DNA of 64,000 nt from Caballeronia sp. INDeC2 (GTDB taxonomy: Bacteria > Pseudomonadota > Gammaproteobacteria > Burkholderiales > Burkholderiaceae): the NCBI RefSeq assembly GCF_023631325.1, contig NZ_JALQDG010000003.1, positions 186,001-250,000 of the forward strand, given 5' to 3'. How positions within the stretch are numbered: the first letter of the stretch is position 1; every line of letters begins with the position of its first letter. The notes under the pieces are model-generated. The model was not told where the DNA came from. It ran no database searches and saw only the letters and a program-made list of their open reading frames with translations. This document shows, piece by piece, positions 38,782-49,563 of the stretch. Both the position numbers and the translations under genes were made by a program.

Positions 38782-38811
38782 AAAAAAAACCCGGCGCGAG
38801 GGCCGGGTTTC
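38782..38811 (-). terminator. Rho-independent terminator of the cold-shock gene
   Basis: Read on the minus strand: stem AACCCGGC / GCCGGGTT with a 6-base loop, followed by eight T. It lies 25 bp beyond the stop of the cold-shock gene. Confidence 0.85.
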
Positions 38812-38835
38812 ATGAGGCAAAGTTCGATCGAACGG

Positions 38836-39042
38836 TCAGGCAGCGTCCTGGATGTTCGAAGCCTGCTTGCCCTTCGGTCCTTGGACGATCTCGAAGCTGA
38901 CCTTCTGGCCTTCCTTGAGTGTCTTGAAACCGTTCATTTGAATCGCCGAGAAATGTGCAAACAGATCCTCGCCGCCTTCATCGGGCGTGATGAATCCGTA
39001 GCCTTTCGCGTCGTTGAACCACTTGACCGTACCAGTAGACAT
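38836..39042 (-). CDS. Cold-shock domain protein (CspA family)
   Basis: 68 residues, a single OB-fold RNA/DNA chaperone with RNP1 KGYGFI (13-18) and RNP2 DLFAHF (26-31). Melts RNA structure and helps translation; members may be cold-induced or constitutive. Ribosome binding site AGAGGGGAAG. The next gene upstream on either strand is far (the clpS start is more than 500 bp away), leaving space for a long structured leader such as those of cold-induced csp mRNAs. Confidence 0.95.
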   Translation of the reverse strand: MSTGTVKWFNDAKGYGFITPDEGGEDLFAHFSAIQMNGFKTLKEGQKVSFEIVQGPKGKQASNIQDAA

Positions 39043-39128
39043 TCGTACTTCCCCTCTAACTCTCTTGTCGCACCCAGAGCACGCTCGAAAAGCTCGACGG
39101 CCACCCCACATTGTGAACCGCCCCCTCC

Positions 39129-39329
39129 TCACAAGCTCACCTCGGCCTCTTTTTTCGTCCGTGGTTGGCCCCCGGAAAAAAGTGCCAGTTTGATTGTTAA
39201 ATCTCTTAAATCGGGTGTCAAGGAATTTTTGGGATGGCCGTTAAGCTCGTTGCAAACAGTGCATTCGTAGGGTAATTCCTGCATTGCGTGTGCGCTGCCG
39301 TCCAAGCACGCCATCTTGAAAAGTCGCAT
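39129..39329 (-). CDS. Possible small CxxC protein upstream of the cold-shock gene
   Basis: 66 residues from an [23 protein letters not shown] and then [17 protein letters not shown], a CxxC pair. No domain recognised and the ribosome binding site is weak (GAGACG). Codon use is less GC-rich than its neighbours. The region could equally be the 5' leader of the cold-shock mRNA, which it precedes on the same strand by 86 bp. Confidence 0.35.
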   Translation of the reverse strand: MRLFKMACLDGSAHAMQELPYECTVCNELNGHPKNSLTPDLRDLTIKLALFSGGQPRTKKEAEVSL

Positions 39330-39533
39330 AATCGTCTCACTTGTGTGGTACTGGCGGCCCGCGGCGTTTGGTGCTCCGTTTGTTTTTTTTGAAGCTGTGC
39401 GATACTCGATTCGACGAGGTGCAAGCGGGCCGCGCCGAAGCGTTGGGCAGCGGCAGGATTGGATGGACGATAGCTGTGCGAATGCAGTTTTCAGCGTTGC
39501 ATTCCGACCAGGCGGTCGGTGCTGGAGCGGCAA

Positions 39534-39561
39534 TTGCAAGGACGTCCGTGTTGTTTAGAAT
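39534..39561 (+). promoter_or_regulatory. Sigma-70-like promoter directly before clpS
   Basis: TTGCAA (39534-39539), 16 bp, TAGAAT (39556-39561). The -10 box ends six bases before the clpS ATG, so transcription should begin at or next to the start codon. The spacer holds the palindrome GGACGTCC. Confidence 0.5.
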
Positions 39562-39567
39562 GGGTGT

Positions 39568-39882
39568 ATGGCGATCAATCCCAACAAGCAGGATGGCACG
39601 GTACTGGAGCGGCAGGAGCAGAAGCTCAAGAAGCCGGCCATGTACAAGGTGGTGCTGCTGAATGACGACTTCACGCCGATGGAATTCGTCGTGATGGTCG
39701 TGCAGGAATACTTCAATAAAGATCGTGAGACTGCGACGCAGATCATGCTGAAGGTTCATCGCGAGGGCAGGGGAGTTTGTGGGGTCTACACGCGGGATAT
39801 CGCGTCGACCAAAGTTGAGCAAGTCGTTAGCCATGCAAGGCAAGCGGGACATCCGCTGCAGTGCGTGATGGAGGAAGCATGA
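39568..39882 (+). CDS. clpS: ATP-dependent Clp protease adaptor ClpS
   Basis: 104 residues. Binds proteins with N-degron residues and hands them to ClpAP. The conserved core [18 protein letters not shown] is at residues 25-42, with the peptide-pocket residues and [16 protein letters not shown] further on. No ribosome binding site is seen before the ATG; a promoter-like sequence occupies that space. Stop overlaps the clpA start by 4 bp. Confidence 0.96.
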   Translation: MAINPNKQDGTVLERQEQKLKKPAMYKVVLLNDDFTPMEFVVMVVQEYFNKDRETATQIMLKVHREGRGVCGVYTRDIASTKVEQVVSHARQAGHPLQCVMEEA

Positions 39883-42182
39883 TTGCCCAGGAACTGGAAG
39901 TCAGTCTGCACATGGCGTTTATGGAAGCACGTCAGGCGCGGCACGAGTTCATAACGGTCGAGCATCTGCTGCTCGCCCTGTTGGACAATCCGACCGCGGC
40001 TGAAGTGTTGCGCGCCTGCGCAGCCAACATTGAAGATTTGCGTCAGAACCTGCGCAATTTCATTCATGACAACACGCCGACCGTGCCGGGCACGGACGAC
40101 GTCGATACTCAGCCGACGCTTGGTTTCCAGCGCGTGATCCAGCGCGCGATCATGCACGTGCAATCGACCTCGAACGGCAAGAAGGAAGTGACCGGCGCGA
40201 ATGTGCTGGTGGCGATCTTCGGCGAGAAGGACTCGCATGCGGTGTACTACCTGCAGCAGCAGGGCGTCACGCGTCTGGATGTCGTGAATTTCATTTCGCA
40301 CGGCATCGCGAAGACGAACAGTGGCGACGCAGCGAAGACGAACAGCGAAGTTAATCCGGAATCGGAAGACGCCGCCGCGCAGAAGGAAACGCCGCTTGCG
40401 CAGTTCACGCAGAATCTCAATCAGCTCGCGAAGGACGGCAAGATCGATCCGCTGATCGGCCGCGAGCTGGAAGTCGAGCGCGTGGTGCAGGTGCTGTGCC
40501 GCCGTCGCAAGAACAATCCGCTGCTCGTCGGTGAAGCCGGTGTCGGCAAAACCGCGATCGCCGAAGGCCTCGCTTGGCGCATCACGCGCGGCGAAGTGCC
40601 GGACATTCTCGCCGACGCGCAGGTGTACTCGCTCGATATGGGCGCGCTGCTTGCGGGCACGAAGTATCGCGGCGATTTCGAGCAACGTTTGAAGACGGTG
40701 CTCAAGGAACTGAAGGAGCGTCCGCACGCCATTCTGTTCATCGACGAGATTCATACGCTGATCGGCGCGGGTGCGGCTTCGGGCGGAACGCTCGACGCAT
40801 CGAACCTGCTGAAGCCGGCGTTGTCGTCGGGGCAGTTGAAGTGCATCGGCGCGACCACGTTCACGGAATATCGCGGCATTTTCGAGAAGGACGCGGCGCT
40901 GTCGCGTCGTTTCCAGAAAGTCGATGTCACCGAGCCGACCGTCGAGCAGACCGTCGCGATCCTGCGCGGCCTCAAGACGCGCTTCGAGGAGCATCACGGC
41001 GTGAAGTATTCGTCGGGCGCGTTGTCGGCGGCGGCGGAACTGTCGGCGCGCTTCATCACGGATCGTCATTTGCCGGACAAGGCCATCGACGTGATCGACG
41101 AAGCGGGCGCGGCACAACGCATCCTGCCGAAGTCGAAGCAGAAGAAGACCATCGGCAAGAGCGAGATCGAAGAGATCATTTCGAAGATCGCGCGCGTGCC
41201 GGCGCAGAGCGTGTCGCAGGACGATCGCAGCAAGCTCCAGACGCTAGACCGCGATCTGAAGGCCGTCGTATTCGGCCAGGATCCGGCCATCGATGCGCTG
41301 TCGGCGTCGATCAAGATGGCGCGCGCGGGCCTCGGCAAGACGGACAAGCCCATCGGCGCGTTCCTGTTTTCCGGCCCGACGGGCGTCGGCAAGACCGAGG
41401 TCGCGAAGCAGCTGGCGTTCACGCTCGGCATCGAACTCCTGCGCTTCGACATGTCGGAATACATGGAGCGTCATGCGGTCAGCCGTCTGATCGGCGCGCC
41501 GCCGGGCTATGTCGGTTTCGATCAGGGCGGTCTGTTGACCGAAGCCGTCACGAAGAAGCCGCACTGCGTGCTGCTGCTCGACGAAATCGAGAAGGCGCAT
41601 CCGGACATCTACAACGTGCTCTTGCAGGTGATGGACCACGGTACGCTGACGGACAACAACGGCCGCAAGGCGGATTTCCGCAACGTCATCATCATCATGA
41701 CGACGAACGCGGGCGCCGAAACGATGGGCAAGTCGGTGATCGGTTTCACGTCGCGCCGCGAGTCGGGCGACGAAATGGCCGACATCAAGCGCATGTTCAC
41801 GCCGGAGTTCCGTAACCGTCTGGACTCGATCATCAGCTTCCGCTCGCTGGACGAGGAAATCATCCTGCGCGTGGTCGACAAGTTCCTCATGCAACTGGAA
41901 GATCAGTTGCACGAGAAGAAGGTCGATGCGGTCTTCACCGATGCGCTGCGCAAGCACCTCGCGAAGCACGGTTTCGATCCGCTGATGGGCGCGCGCCCGA
42001 TGCAGCGTCTGATCCAGGACACGATCCGTCGTGCGCTGGCCGACGAACTGCTATTCGGCAAGCTGCTCAACGGCGGCCGCGTGACCGTGGATGTCGATGC
42101 GGAAGACAAGGTGCAGCTTACGTTCGACGAGAACTCGGCGCCGCCGCGCAATCCGAATCCGGAAGCGATCGAAGTAGATTAA
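39879..42182 (+). CDS. clpA: ATP-dependent Clp protease, ATP-binding subunit ClpA
   Basis: 767 residues, full length. N-terminal Clp_N domain (1-145) that binds ClpS, an acidic/polar linker (145-175), first AAA+ module with Walker A GEAGVGKT (218-225) and second with GPTGVGKT (near 498-505), then the C-terminal D2-small domain. Unfolds substrates and feeds them to ClpP. It lacks the M-domain insertion of ClpB. Translationally coupled to clpS. Confidence 0.97.
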   Translation: MIAQELEVSLHMAFMEARQARHEFITVEHLLLALLDNPTAAEVLRACAANIEDLRQNLRNFIHDNTPTVPGTDDVDTQPTLGFQRVIQRAIMHVQSTSNGKKEVTGANVLVAIFGEKDSHAVYYLQQQGVTRLDVVNFISHGIAKTNSGDAAKTNSEVNPESEDAAAQKETPLAQFTQNLNQLAKDGKIDPLIGRELEVERVVQVLCRRRKNNPLLVGEAGVGKTAIAEGLAWRITRGEVPDILADAQVYSLDMGALLAGTKYRGDFEQRLKTVLKELKERPHAILFIDEIHTLIGAGAASGGTLDASNLLKPALSSGQLKCIGATTFTEYRGIFEKDAALSRRFQKVDVTEPTVEQTVAILRGLKTRFEEHHGVKYSSGALSAAAELSARFITDRHLPDKAIDVIDEAGAAQRILPKSKQKKTIGKSEIEEIISKIARVPAQSVSQDDRSKLQTLDRDLKAVVFGQDPAIDALSASIKMARAGLGKTDKPIGAFLFSGPTGVGKTEVAKQLAFTLGIELLRFDMSEYMERHAVSRLIGAPPGYVGFDQGGLLTEAVTKKPHCVLLLDEIEKAHPDIYNVLLQVMDHGTLTDNNGRKADFRNVIIIMTTNAGAETMGKSVIGFTSRRESGDEMADIKRMFTPEFRNRLDSIISFRSLDEEIILRVVDKFLMQLEDQLHEKKVDAVFTDALRKHLAKHGFDPLMGARPMQRLIQDTIRRALADELLFGKLLNGGRVTVDVDAEDKVQLTFDENSAPPRNPNPEAIEVD

Positions 42183-42204
42183 TAGAAGGGGTCTTTGGAA
42201 GTGC

Positions 42205-42238
42205 AAACGGCGCGGTTTCGACCGCGCCGTTTTTTTTC
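42205..42238 (+). terminator. Rho-independent terminator of clpA
   Basis: Stem AAACGGCGCGGT / ACCGCGCCGTTT with loop TTCG and a run of T, 23 bp after the clpA stop. Confidence 0.9.
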
Positions 42239-42251
42239 GCCCCGGGCAAGC

Positions 42252-42698
42252 TCAGTGCTTGCCCGTGCTGCCGAAACCGCCCGCGCCGCGCTCGCTCGTT
42301 TCGAAGTCCCCGACGATATTGAACGCCGCCTGCACGACGGGCACGATCACCATTTGCGCGAGACGCTCCATCGGGTTGAGCGTGAACGCGGTGTCGCCGC
42401 GATTCCATGTCGAGACCATCAGTTGGCCTTGATAATCCGAATCGATCAGCCCGACGAGATTGCCGAGCACGATGCCATGCTTGTGGCCGAGGCCCGAGCG
42501 CGGCAGGATCATCGCAGCGTAGCCGGGATCGGCGAGGTGGATGGCGAGGCCGGTCGGCACGAGCACGGTCTGGTGCGGCTCGATGACGAGCGGCGCATCG
42601 AGACACGCGCGCAGATCGAGGCCCGCGCTGCCGGGCGTCGCGTAGGCGGGCATGAAGTCGCGCATGCGCGCATCGAGAATCTTGACGTCGAGTTTCAT
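42252..42698 (-). CDS. dut: dUTP diphosphatase
   Basis: 148 residues. Hydrolyses dUTP to dUMP, keeping uracil out of DNA and feeding thymidylate synthesis. The five dUTPase motifs are present: [37 protein letters not shown] and the C-terminal [12 protein letters not shown]. Last gene of the ribF-ileS-lspA-coaBC run, after an intervening oxidoreductase gene. Convergent with clpA. Confidence 0.97.
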   Translation of the reverse strand: MKLDVKILDARMRDFMPAYATPGSAGLDLRACLDAPLVIEPHQTVLVPTGLAIHLADPGYAAMILPRSGLGHKHGIVLGNLVGLIDSDYQGQLMVSTWNRGDTAFTLNPMERLAQMVIVPVVQAAFNIVGDFETSERGAGGFGSTGKH

Positions 42699-42709
42699 GG
42701 ATCGAGCTT

Positions 42710-43711
42710 TCAGCGGCCGAGCTCGAAGGCGTCGGCCAAAAGTTGATAGGACCGCGTGCGTGCGGCGTAGCTGCCGGAGACCGTTATCACGATCAGTTCG
42801 TCGGCGTTGAACTGTTCCTGCAGCGCGCGCATTTTCTCCGTCACGCGTTCCGGCGTGCCGATGATGCTGCGCGCCTTCTCATGCGCGATCACCGCGAGTT
42901 CGCGCTCGCCGTAGACCTGCGAGATGCCTTGCGCAATCGACGGAATCGGCTGATTGAGCCCGTACGCCATCTGTACGCGGCGCAGGTCGACCGCGCGTTC
43001 GAGCGCTTCGGCTTCGCGATCGGTATCGGCGCAAATCACGAACACCGCGGCGGCGAGATACGGCTTCTCCTCATGACCGGGCGTGAAGCGCTCGCGATAC
43101 GCCTCCGCCACGCGATGCCCATATTGCGCATTGATGAAATGCGCGAACGCGAAACGAATGCCGAGTTGCGCGGCGAGCAGGCCGCCGAACTCGCTCGAGC
43201 CGAGCATCCACAGTTCGGGACGCGTGTCGATCTGCGGTTGCAGCAGCACGCCCTTGGCGAGCGAGTCGTCGGGAATCTTGCCGCTGAAGAGCGCGATCAG
43301 TTCGGCGACTTGCTGCGGAAACATATCGCCGCGATTGTACGAACCCGCCGCGACCGCCTGCGCTGTGCGCATGTCGCCGCCCGGCGCGCGGCCGACGCCG
43401 AGATCGACGCGATTCGGGAACAGCGCTTCGAGCATCAGGAATTGTTCGGCGACCTTGAACGACGAGTAATACGGCAGCATCACGCCGCCGGAACCGATGC
43501 GGATGCGCTTCGTGAGACTGCCGATGCGCGCGAGCATCACTTCGGGACACGGATTCGACACGCCGTAGAGCCCGTGATGCTCCGCGCACCAGTAGCGCGT
43601 GTAACCGAGATCGTCGGCGAGCTGCGCGAGATCGAGCGTCGCCGCGATGGCGTCGGCGACGCTGTGGCCGTGAATGACGGGCGTCTGGTCGAGAACGGAG
43701 AGCTTGGTCAT
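42710..43711 (-). CDS. LLM-class flavin-dependent oxidoreductase
   Basis: 333 residues. Bacterial luciferase-like monooxygenase fold of the MsnO8/YhbW subgroup: [12 protein letters not shown] at the start, [18 protein letters not shown] near 55-72, [21 protein letters not shown], and [13 protein letters not shown]. Uses reduced flavin; substrate unknown. 4 bp after coaBC and 11 bp before dut, so it sits within that operon although it has no evident link to coenzyme A or dUTP metabolism. Confidence 0.92.
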   Translation of the reverse strand: MTKLSVLDQTPVIHGHSVADAIAATLDLAQLADDLGYTRYWCAEHHGLYGVSNPCPEVMLARIGSLTKRIRIGSGGVMLPYYSSFKVAEQFLMLEALFPNRVDLGVGRAPGGDMRTAQAVAAGSYNRGDMFPQQVAELIALFSGKIPDDSLAKGVLLQPQIDTRPELWMLGSSEFGGLLAAQLGIRFAFAHFINAQYGHRVAEAYRERFTPGHEEKPYLAAAVFVICADTDREAEALERAVDLRRVQMAYGLNQPIPSIAQGISQVYGERELAVIAHEKARSIIGTPERVTEKMRALQEQFNADELIVITVSGSYAARTRSYQLLADAFELGR

Positions 43712-43715
43712 CGTG

Positions 43716-44924
43716 TCAGGACAGAAGCGCGCCGCCGGTTTTCGGCGCGCGTTTTGCAATTTCCGCGATCAGCGTGCGCGCGAGTTCCTGCTTGCCGGCA
43801 CGCGGCAGCGGCGTCATGCCGCTTTCTTCGAAAAGCACGACTTCGTTGTCGTCGAGACCGAACGTGAGCTGTCCGATATTTCCGATCAAAAGCGGCACGC
43901 CCTTGCGCTTGCGTTTCTCCGCGCCGTGCACGTCGAGATCGCCGGTTTCCGCCGCGAAGCCGACGCAGTAGGGCGGATTCGGCAGATTCGCGACCGTCGC
44001 GAGAATGTCGGGATTCTCGACGAAGCTGAACGTGGGCAATGCGTCGACGGTCTTCTTGATCTTGTGCTCGCTGACATGGTCCACGCGCCAGTCCGCGACC
44101 GCCGCCACCGCGATGAAGATGTCCGCGTCGGGCGTCGCGGCCATGACGGCGTCGTGCATCTGCTGCGCGGTCTGCACGTCTTCCCGATACACGCCCCACG
44201 GCGTCGGCAGCGACACCGGACCGGCGACGAGATGCACGTCCGCGCCCGCCTGCGCCGCCGCGCGCGCGAGCGCGAAGCCCATCTTGCCCGACGAGCGATT
44301 GGTGATGCCGCGCACCGGATCGAGCGGCTCGAAGGTCGGGCCCGCCGTGATGAGCACGCGCTGGCCGCGCAGAATCTTCGCCTGAAAAAAGGCGCAGATC
44401 GCTTCGAACGCGGCTTCCGGTTCGATCATGCGGCCGTCGCCGACTTCGCCGCACGCCTGCGAACCCGAATCCGGTCCGAGCACTTCGACGCCGTCGGCGC
44501 GAAGCTGCGCGACATTGCGTTGCGTCGGCGGGCTTTGCCACATTTGCCGGTTCATGGCCGGAACCACGAGCAGCGGACAATCGCGCGCGATGCACAGCGT
44601 CGAGAGGAGATCGTCGCACATGCCGTGCGCGAGCTTCGCGAGAAAGTCGGTGGAGGCGGGCGCGATGACGATGGCATCGGCCTCGCGCGAAAGATCGATA
44701 TGCGGCATGTTGTTAGGCATGCGCGCATCCCACTGCGACGTGTAGACGGGACGGCCCGACAGCGCCTGCATCGTGACGGGCGTGATGAACTGCGTGGCCG
44801 CTTCCGTCATCACGATCTGCACGGTCGCGCCCGCCTTGATGAGCAAGCGCGTGAGTTCGGCGATCTTGTAGCAGGCGATGCCGCCGGTCAGCCCTAAAAC
44901 GAGATGTTTGCCCGCGAGTTCCAA
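43716..44924 (-). CDS. coaBC: Bifunctional phosphopantothenoylcysteine decarboxylase/synthetase
   Basis: 402 residues. CoaC half (1-190) has PAMNRQMW and the flavoprotein histidine region; CoaB half has TAGPTFEPLDPVRGITNRSS and the KIKK motif. Carries out two successive steps of coenzyme A synthesis. The start is taken as TTG (M-ELAGKHLVLGLTGG) because GGAGG lies five bases before it and the family begins there; an upstream in-frame GTG lies inside a terminator stem and is unlikely. Confidence 0.94.
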   Translation of the reverse strand: MELAGKHLVLGLTGGIACYKIAELTRLLIKAGATVQIVMTEAATQFITPVTMQALSGRPVYTSQWDARMPNNMPHIDLSREADAIVIAPASTDFLAKLAHGMCDDLLSTLCIARDCPLLVVPAMNRQMWQSPPTQRNVAQLRADGVEVLGPDSGSQACGEVGDGRMIEPEAAFEAICAFFQAKILRGQRVLITAGPTFEPLDPVRGITNRSSGKMGFALARAAAQAGADVHLVAGPVSLPTPWGVYREDVQTAQQMHDAVMAATPDADIFIAVAAVADWRVDHVSEHKIKKTVDALPTFSFVENPDILATVANLPNPPYCVGFAAETGDLDVHGAEKRKRKGVPLLIGNIGQLTFGLDDNEVVLFEESGMTPLPRAGKQELARTLIAEIAKRAPKTGGALLS

Positions 44925-44935
44925 CTTGCCTCCGT

Positions 44936-44970
44936 CGCAAAAGAACACGGCTCCGACGAAGGAGCCGTGT
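44936..44970 (-). terminator. Terminator or attenuator between lspA and coaBC
   Basis: Perfect 10-bp stem ACACGGCTCC / GGAGCCGTGT, 6-base loop, then TCTTTTG on the minus strand, placed directly after the lspA stop. It would lower or regulate read-through into coaBC. Confidence 0.65.
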
Positions 44971-44975
44971 GAACG

Positions 44976-45482
44976 TCAACGCGAACTGCGCACGCGCCGC
45001 AATTCGTCGAACACCAGCAGCACCGCGCCGATGGTGATCGCGCTATCGGCGAGATTGAAGGCCGGCCAGTGCCACGCGTTCATGTGAAAGTCCAGAAAGT
45101 CGATGACATGTCCGTACGCGATCCGGTCGATTACATTGCCGATCGCGCCGCCCATGATGAGCGCGAGCGCCGTGCAGAAAAGCCGCTGCCCCGAATGCTT
45201 CTTGAGCAGATAGCAGATGACGATCGCCGCGATGACGCCCAGCGCCGTGAACGCCCAGCGCTGCCAGCCGCCCGCCATTGCGAGGAAGCTGAACGCCGCG
45301 CCGCGGTTGTAGACGAGCAGCAGGTTGAAGAAAGGCGTGAGCGCGTGCGGATCGCCATAGGCGAACATGCGCTGTACGGCGATCTTCGTCAACTGGTCGA
45401 ACAGGATCACGATCAGCGCGACGCCGAGCCACGGCGCGAGCGAGCCACTACTGTAAGTTTGTTTCGCCATCGTTCGAGCCAT
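44976..45482 (-). CDS. lspA: Lipoprotein signal peptidase (prolipoprotein signal peptidase II)
   Basis: 168 residues with four transmembrane helices. Catalytic aspartates lie in [19 protein letters not shown] and [11 protein letters not shown]. Cleaves signal peptides of lipoproteins in the inner membrane. The ATG overlaps the ileS stop by one base (TAATG); an ATG four codons later is an alternative. Classic ileS-lspA coupling. Confidence 0.96.
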   Translation of the reverse strand: MARTMAKQTYSSGSLAPWLGVALIVILFDQLTKIAVQRMFAYGDPHALTPFFNLLLVYNRGAAFSFLAMAGGWQRWAFTALGVIAAIVICYLLKKHSGQRLFCTALALIMGGAIGNVIDRIAYGHVIDFLDFHMNAWHWPAFNLADSAITIGAVLLVFDELRRVRSSR

Positions 45483-48313
45483 TATGCTGCGCCTCGCGTT
45501 TCACCGGCGCCGAAGAGATTGGAGAAGCAGCGGCCGCACAGACCCGGATGATCGGCGTGCGCGCCGACATCCGCGCAGTAGTGCCAACAGCGTTCGCACT
45601 TCATGTAGCTCGATGCCGTGACATCGACGCCTTCTTGCGCTTCGCTCGCCACTTTTTCCAGCCCGGCCGACGACGTGATGAGCACGAAGCGCAGCGCATC
45701 GCCGAGGCTCGCGAGTGCGTCGTAACGCGCGCCGCTTGCACGGACCAGCACTTCGGCTTGCAGCGACGAGCCGATCTGGTTCGCCGTGCGCGCTTCTTCC
45801 AGCGCCTTCGTCACGTCGCCGCGAGCGCTGCGGATGAGCGTCCACTTGTCGAGCAGTTCGCCGCCGTTCGCGATGTCCGGATACGTCGCGAAGATTTCAT
45901 TGAAGATCGTGTCCTGACCCGGCTTGAGCACCTTGTACGCTTCTTCCGCCGTGAACGAAAGATACGGCGCGACCAGGCGCAGCAAACCATGCGCGATGTA
46001 GTACAGCGCCGTCTGCGCGCTGCGGCGCTCGCGCGAATCGGGCTTGGTCGTGTAGAGGCGGTCTTTCAGCACGTCGAGATAGAAGCCGCCGAGGTCTTCC
46101 GAGCAGAACGTCGCGATCTTCGCGACGACCGGATGAAACTCGTACTTCTCGTAGTGCGAGAGCGCGTCGTCCTGAAGGTTGTGCGTGAGCGCGACCGCGT
46201 AGCGATCGATCTCGAGCCAGTTTTCCACCGGCACCGCGCTTTTATCGAAGTCGAAGTCCGACAGGTTCGCGAGCAGAAAGCGCAGCGTGTTGCGGATCCG
46301 GCGATACGTCTCCGTCACGCGCTTCAGGATTTCCTCGGAGATCGCGAGTTCGCCGGAATAGTCCGTCGACGCGATCCACAAGCGGATGATTTCCGCGCCG
46401 AGGCGATTGGACACATCATGCGGATCGATGCCGTTGCCGAGCGACTTCGACATCTTGCGTCCTTCGCCGTCGACGGTGAAGCCGTGCGTGAGCAGCGCGT
46501 CGTAGGGCGGGCGTCCGTCGAGCATCGAAGCCGTGAGCAGCGACGAATGGAACCAGCCGCGATGCTGATCCGAGCCTTCGAGATACAAATCGGCCGGGAA
46601 TTGCAGCGAATCCTTGTGCGAGCCGCGCAGTACGTGCCAGTGCGTCGTGCCGGAGTCGAACCACACGTCGAGCGTGTCGCGGTTCTTTTCGTACATGTTG
46701 GCGTCGTCGCCGATCAGCTCGCGCGGATCGAGCGATTGCCACGTCTCGATGCCGCCTTCTTCGACGCGCTTCGCCACTTCCTCGAGTAACTCCAGCGTGC
46801 GCGGATGCAGCTCGCCGGTTTCCTTGTGCACGAAGAACGCCATCGGCACGCCCCATTGACGCTGGCGCGAGAGCGTCCAGTCCGGGCGATTCGCGATCAT
46901 GCTGTACAGACGCTGCTTTCCCCACGACGGATAGAACGCCGTGTTCTCGATGCCTTCGAGCGCGGTCTCGCGCAGCGTCTTGCCGCCGTCTTTCGGCGTG
47001 ACGTCCATGCCCGCGAACCATTGCGACGTGGCGCGGTAGATGATCGGCGTCTTGTGACGCCAGCAATGCATGTAGCTGTGCGTGTACTTCTCGCTTTTCA
47101 AAAGCGACCCTGCGCCTTCGAGCGCCTCGACGATCTGCGGATTCGCTTTCCAGATCGACAGCCCGCCGAAGAGCGGCAGCGATTCGATGTACCGTCCATC
47201 GCCCATCACGGGGTTGATGATGTCGGCATCCGGCATGCCGTGCGCCTTGCACGACACGAAGTCTTCCACGCCATACGCCGGCGACGAGTGCACGATGCCC
47301 GTGCCGCTTTCAGTCGTCACGTAGTCGCCGAGATAGACGGGCGACGTGCGCTTGTAGCCCGGATGCGCGGCCGCGAGCGGATGATGGAAGCGCAGGTTGG
47401 CGAGCTTGTCGCCGGTCGCCGTCGCGATGACTTCGCCCGTCAGGCCATAGTTCTGCAAGCACGCTTCGACGCGTTCTTGCGCCAGGATCAGCAAGCCGCG
47501 CGGCGTATCGACGAGCGCGTAGACGATCTCCGGATGCACGTTCAACGCCTGGTTGGCGGGAATGGTCCAGGGCGTCGTCGTCCAGATGACGATGCCGCCT
47601 TCCGCTCTCGGCAGCGCGGGGAGGCCGAACGCCTGCGCGGTCTTCTCCGGCTCGGCGAACGCGAACATCACGTCGATGGTCGGATCGGTCTTGTCCTTGT
47701 ATTCGACTTCCGCCTCGGCGAGCGCGGAGCCGCAGTCGAAGCACCAGTTCACCGGCTTAAGGCCCCGGAACACGAAGCCCTTCTCCATGATCTTGCCGAG
47801 CGCACGGATTTCACCCGCCTCGTTGGCGAAGTTCATCGTCTTGTACGGATTGTCCCAGTCGCCCAGAACGCCCAGACGCCGGAAGCCGGCCTTCTGCTTC
47901 TCGATCTGCTCGCCCGCGTAGGCGCGCGCCTTCTGCATCACTTCGGTGGCGGGCAGCGACTTGCCGAACTGCTTTTCGATCTGGATTTCGATCGGCATGC
48001 CGTGACAATCCCAGCCCGGCACGTAGACGGCGTCGAAGCCCGCGAGATTGCGCGCCTTGACGATCATGTCCTTCAGGATCTTGTTGACCGCGTGGCCCAA
48101 GTGGATGTCGCCGTTCGCGTACGGCGGGCCGTCGTGCAGGATGAACTTCTTGCGGCCCTTCGAGGCGGCGCGGATCTTCTCGTAGATCTTGTTGTCCTGC
48201 CACTCCTTGACCCACGCGGGTTCGCGCTTGGGCAGGTCGCCGCGCATCGGGAAGGGCGTGTCGAGGAGGTTGACGGGGTATTTCGAAGAGGCTTTCTCTT
48301 TCTTGTCGCTCAT
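45482..48313 (-). CDS. ileS: Isoleucyl-tRNA synthetase
   Basis: 943 residues. Class I synthetase with HIGH-type motif [11 protein letters not shown] (near 64-74), editing domain, KMSKS loop [10 protein letters not shown] (near 610) and a C-terminal zinc finger (CERCWHYC ... CGRC). Charges tRNA-Ile and proofreads valine. The ATG at [15 protein letters not shown] is followed by the canonical [14 protein letters not shown]. 104 bp after ribF. Confidence 0.97.
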   Translation of the reverse strand: MSDKKEKASSKYPVNLLDTPFPMRGDLPKREPAWVKEWQDNKIYEKIRAASKGRKKFILHDGPPYANGDIHLGHAVNKILKDMIVKARNLAGFDAVYVPGWDCHGMPIEIQIEKQFGKSLPATEVMQKARAYAGEQIEKQKAGFRRLGVLGDWDNPYKTMNFANEAGEIRALGKIMEKGFVFRGLKPVNWCFDCGSALAEAEVEYKDKTDPTIDVMFAFAEPEKTAQAFGLPALPRAEGGIVIWTTTPWTIPANQALNVHPEIVYALVDTPRGLLILAQERVEACLQNYGLTGEVIATATGDKLANLRFHHPLAAAHPGYKRTSPVYLGDYVTTESGTGIVHSSPAYGVEDFVSCKAHGMPDADIINPVMGDGRYIESLPLFGGLSIWKANPQIVEALEGAGSLLKSEKYTHSYMHCWRHKTPIIYRATSQWFAGMDVTPKDGGKTLRETALEGIENTAFYPSWGKQRLYSMIANRPDWTLSRQRQWGVPMAFFVHKETGELHPRTLELLEEVAKRVEEGGIETWQSLDPRELIGDDANMYEKNRDTLDVWFDSGTTHWHVLRGSHKDSLQFPADLYLEGSDQHRGWFHSSLLTASMLDGRPPYDALLTHGFTVDGEGRKMSKSLGNGIDPHDVSNRLGAEIIRLWIASTDYSGELAISEEILKRVTETYRRIRNTLRFLLANLSDFDFDKSAVPVENWLEIDRYAVALTHNLQDDALSHYEKYEFHPVVAKIATFCSEDLGGFYLDVLKDRLYTTKPDSRERRSAQTALYYIAHGLLRLVAPYLSFTAEEAYKVLKPGQDTIFNEIFATYPDIANGGELLDKWTLIRSARGDVTKALEEARTANQIGSSLQAEVLVRASGARYDALASLGDALRFVLITSSAGLEKVASEAQEGVDVTASSYMKCERCWHYCADVGAHADHPGLCGRCFSNLFGAGETRGAA

Positions 48314-48417
48314 GAATGACTCGGTGAATTCGGTGAGACGGCGCTTGTCTTGGCGCGCGATGATTCGGAAGCGGGGCAGCGGGCGGCGCGCGGCGTAAGA
48401 ACGCGAGCGCCGCGCGC

Positions 48418-49413
48418 TCACCTAATTCGGTCTGTCGCCGAGATGGCGAAGCCCGTGGCGCGGCTGCCGGCGTTGCTCGCGGGCGGCAGGCCGAAGTACG
48501 CGCGCGCGTTGTCGACGTCTTTCGCGATCGCCGCCGACAGCGTTTCGAGGTCGACGTACTTCTCCTCGTCGCGCAGCTTCTTCAGGAATTCGACGCGCAC
48601 GAGCTTGCCGTACGCGTCGCCGTGCCAGTCGAGCACGAAGACCTCGAGCAGCACGCGGCCGGAATCGTCGACGGTCGGACGCAGGCCGAGGCTCGCGACC
48701 GCGGGCAGCGGTTCATCGGCGAGACCGTGCACGCGCACGACGAAAATGCCCGCGAGCGCCGGCCGCTTGTGCGCGATCGGCAGGTTCAGCGTGGGAAAGC
48801 CGAGATCGCGGCCGAGCTTCGCGCCGTGCACGACATGCCCGCTGATGACGTACGGCCGGCCGAGCGCGACTTGCGCGGCGTCGAGATCGCCCGCGACGAG
48901 CGACGCCCGCACCGACGACGACGAAATGCGCGCGCCGTTCGGATGCGCGACGGTTGCCATCTGCTTGACTTCGAAGCCGTACTTTTCGCCGGCGGCTTTC
49001 AGCGAATCGAAATTGCCCGCGCGTTTCGCGCCGTAGCAGAAGTCGTCGCCGACCATGACCCAGCGCGCGTGCAGTCCATCGACGATGACATTCTTCACGA
49101 ACGTATCGGGCGACTGGCTCGCGAACGTCTTGTTGAAATGCTCGACCACCACGCGATCGACGCCGTTGGTGCGAAGCGCTTCGAGCTTGTCGCGCAGCAT
49201 TGCGATGCGCGGCGGCGCGCCCGCCGGATTGAAAAACTCGCGCGGATGCGGCTCGAAGGTCATCACGCAGACCGGCAGGCCGCGCGCGTCGGCGGCGGCC
49301 CGCACGTGCGCGAGCAGCGCCTGGTGACCGCGATGGACACCGTCGAAATTGCCGATGGTCAGTGCGCAGGGCGCCCGGCTTTCGGCATTGGGGAGGCCGC
49401 GAAAGACTCTCAC
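48418..49413 (-). CDS. ribF: Bifunctional riboflavin kinase / FAD synthetase
   Basis: 331 residues. N-terminal nucleotidyl transferase ([16 protein letters not shown], near 20-35) and C-terminal flavokinase ([20 protein letters not shown] near 190-210, [18 protein letters not shown]). Makes FMN and FAD from riboflavin. GTG start giving MRVFRG, the usual family start. First gene of the minus-strand ribF-ileS-lspA-coaBC run and divergent from purN. Confidence 0.96.
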   Translation of the reverse strand: MRVFRGLPNAESRAPCALTIGNFDGVHRGHQALLAHVRAAADARGLPVCVMTFEPHPREFFNPAGAPPRIAMLRDKLEALRTNGVDRVVVEHFNKTFASQSPDTFVKNVIVDGLHARWVMVGDDFCYGAKRAGNFDSLKAAGEKYGFEVKQMATVAHPNGARISSSSVRASLVAGDLDAAQVALGRPYVISGHVVHGAKLGRDLGFPTLNLPIAHKRPALAGIFVVRVHGLADEPLPAVASLGLRPTVDDSGRVLLEVFVLDWHGDAYGKLVRVEFLKKLRDEEKYVDLETLSAAIAKDVDNARAYFGLPPASNAGSRATGFAISATDRIR

Positions 49414-49548
49414 GATAGGCGATGGTCGATGGGAGGGGCTGATGCTGCAAAGCGTTAGATTATAAACGCTCGCACGGGAGGACGGGCGCGCGCAGCCCGG
49501 CTCGAAGCCTGAGCGGCCCAGTTTGGCACGATTCTCGCACCGTCCGAA

Positions 49549-49557
49549 TGATAAAAT
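49549..49557 (+). promoter_or_regulatory. Extended -10 promoter directly before purN
   Basis: TGATAAAAT matches an extended -10 element (TGn followed by TAAAAT, 49552-49557). It ends six bases before the purN ATG, with no room for a ribosome binding site; TTGGCA at 49523-49528 is too far upstream for an ideal -35. Confidence 0.45.
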
Positions 49558-49563
49558 CCGCGG

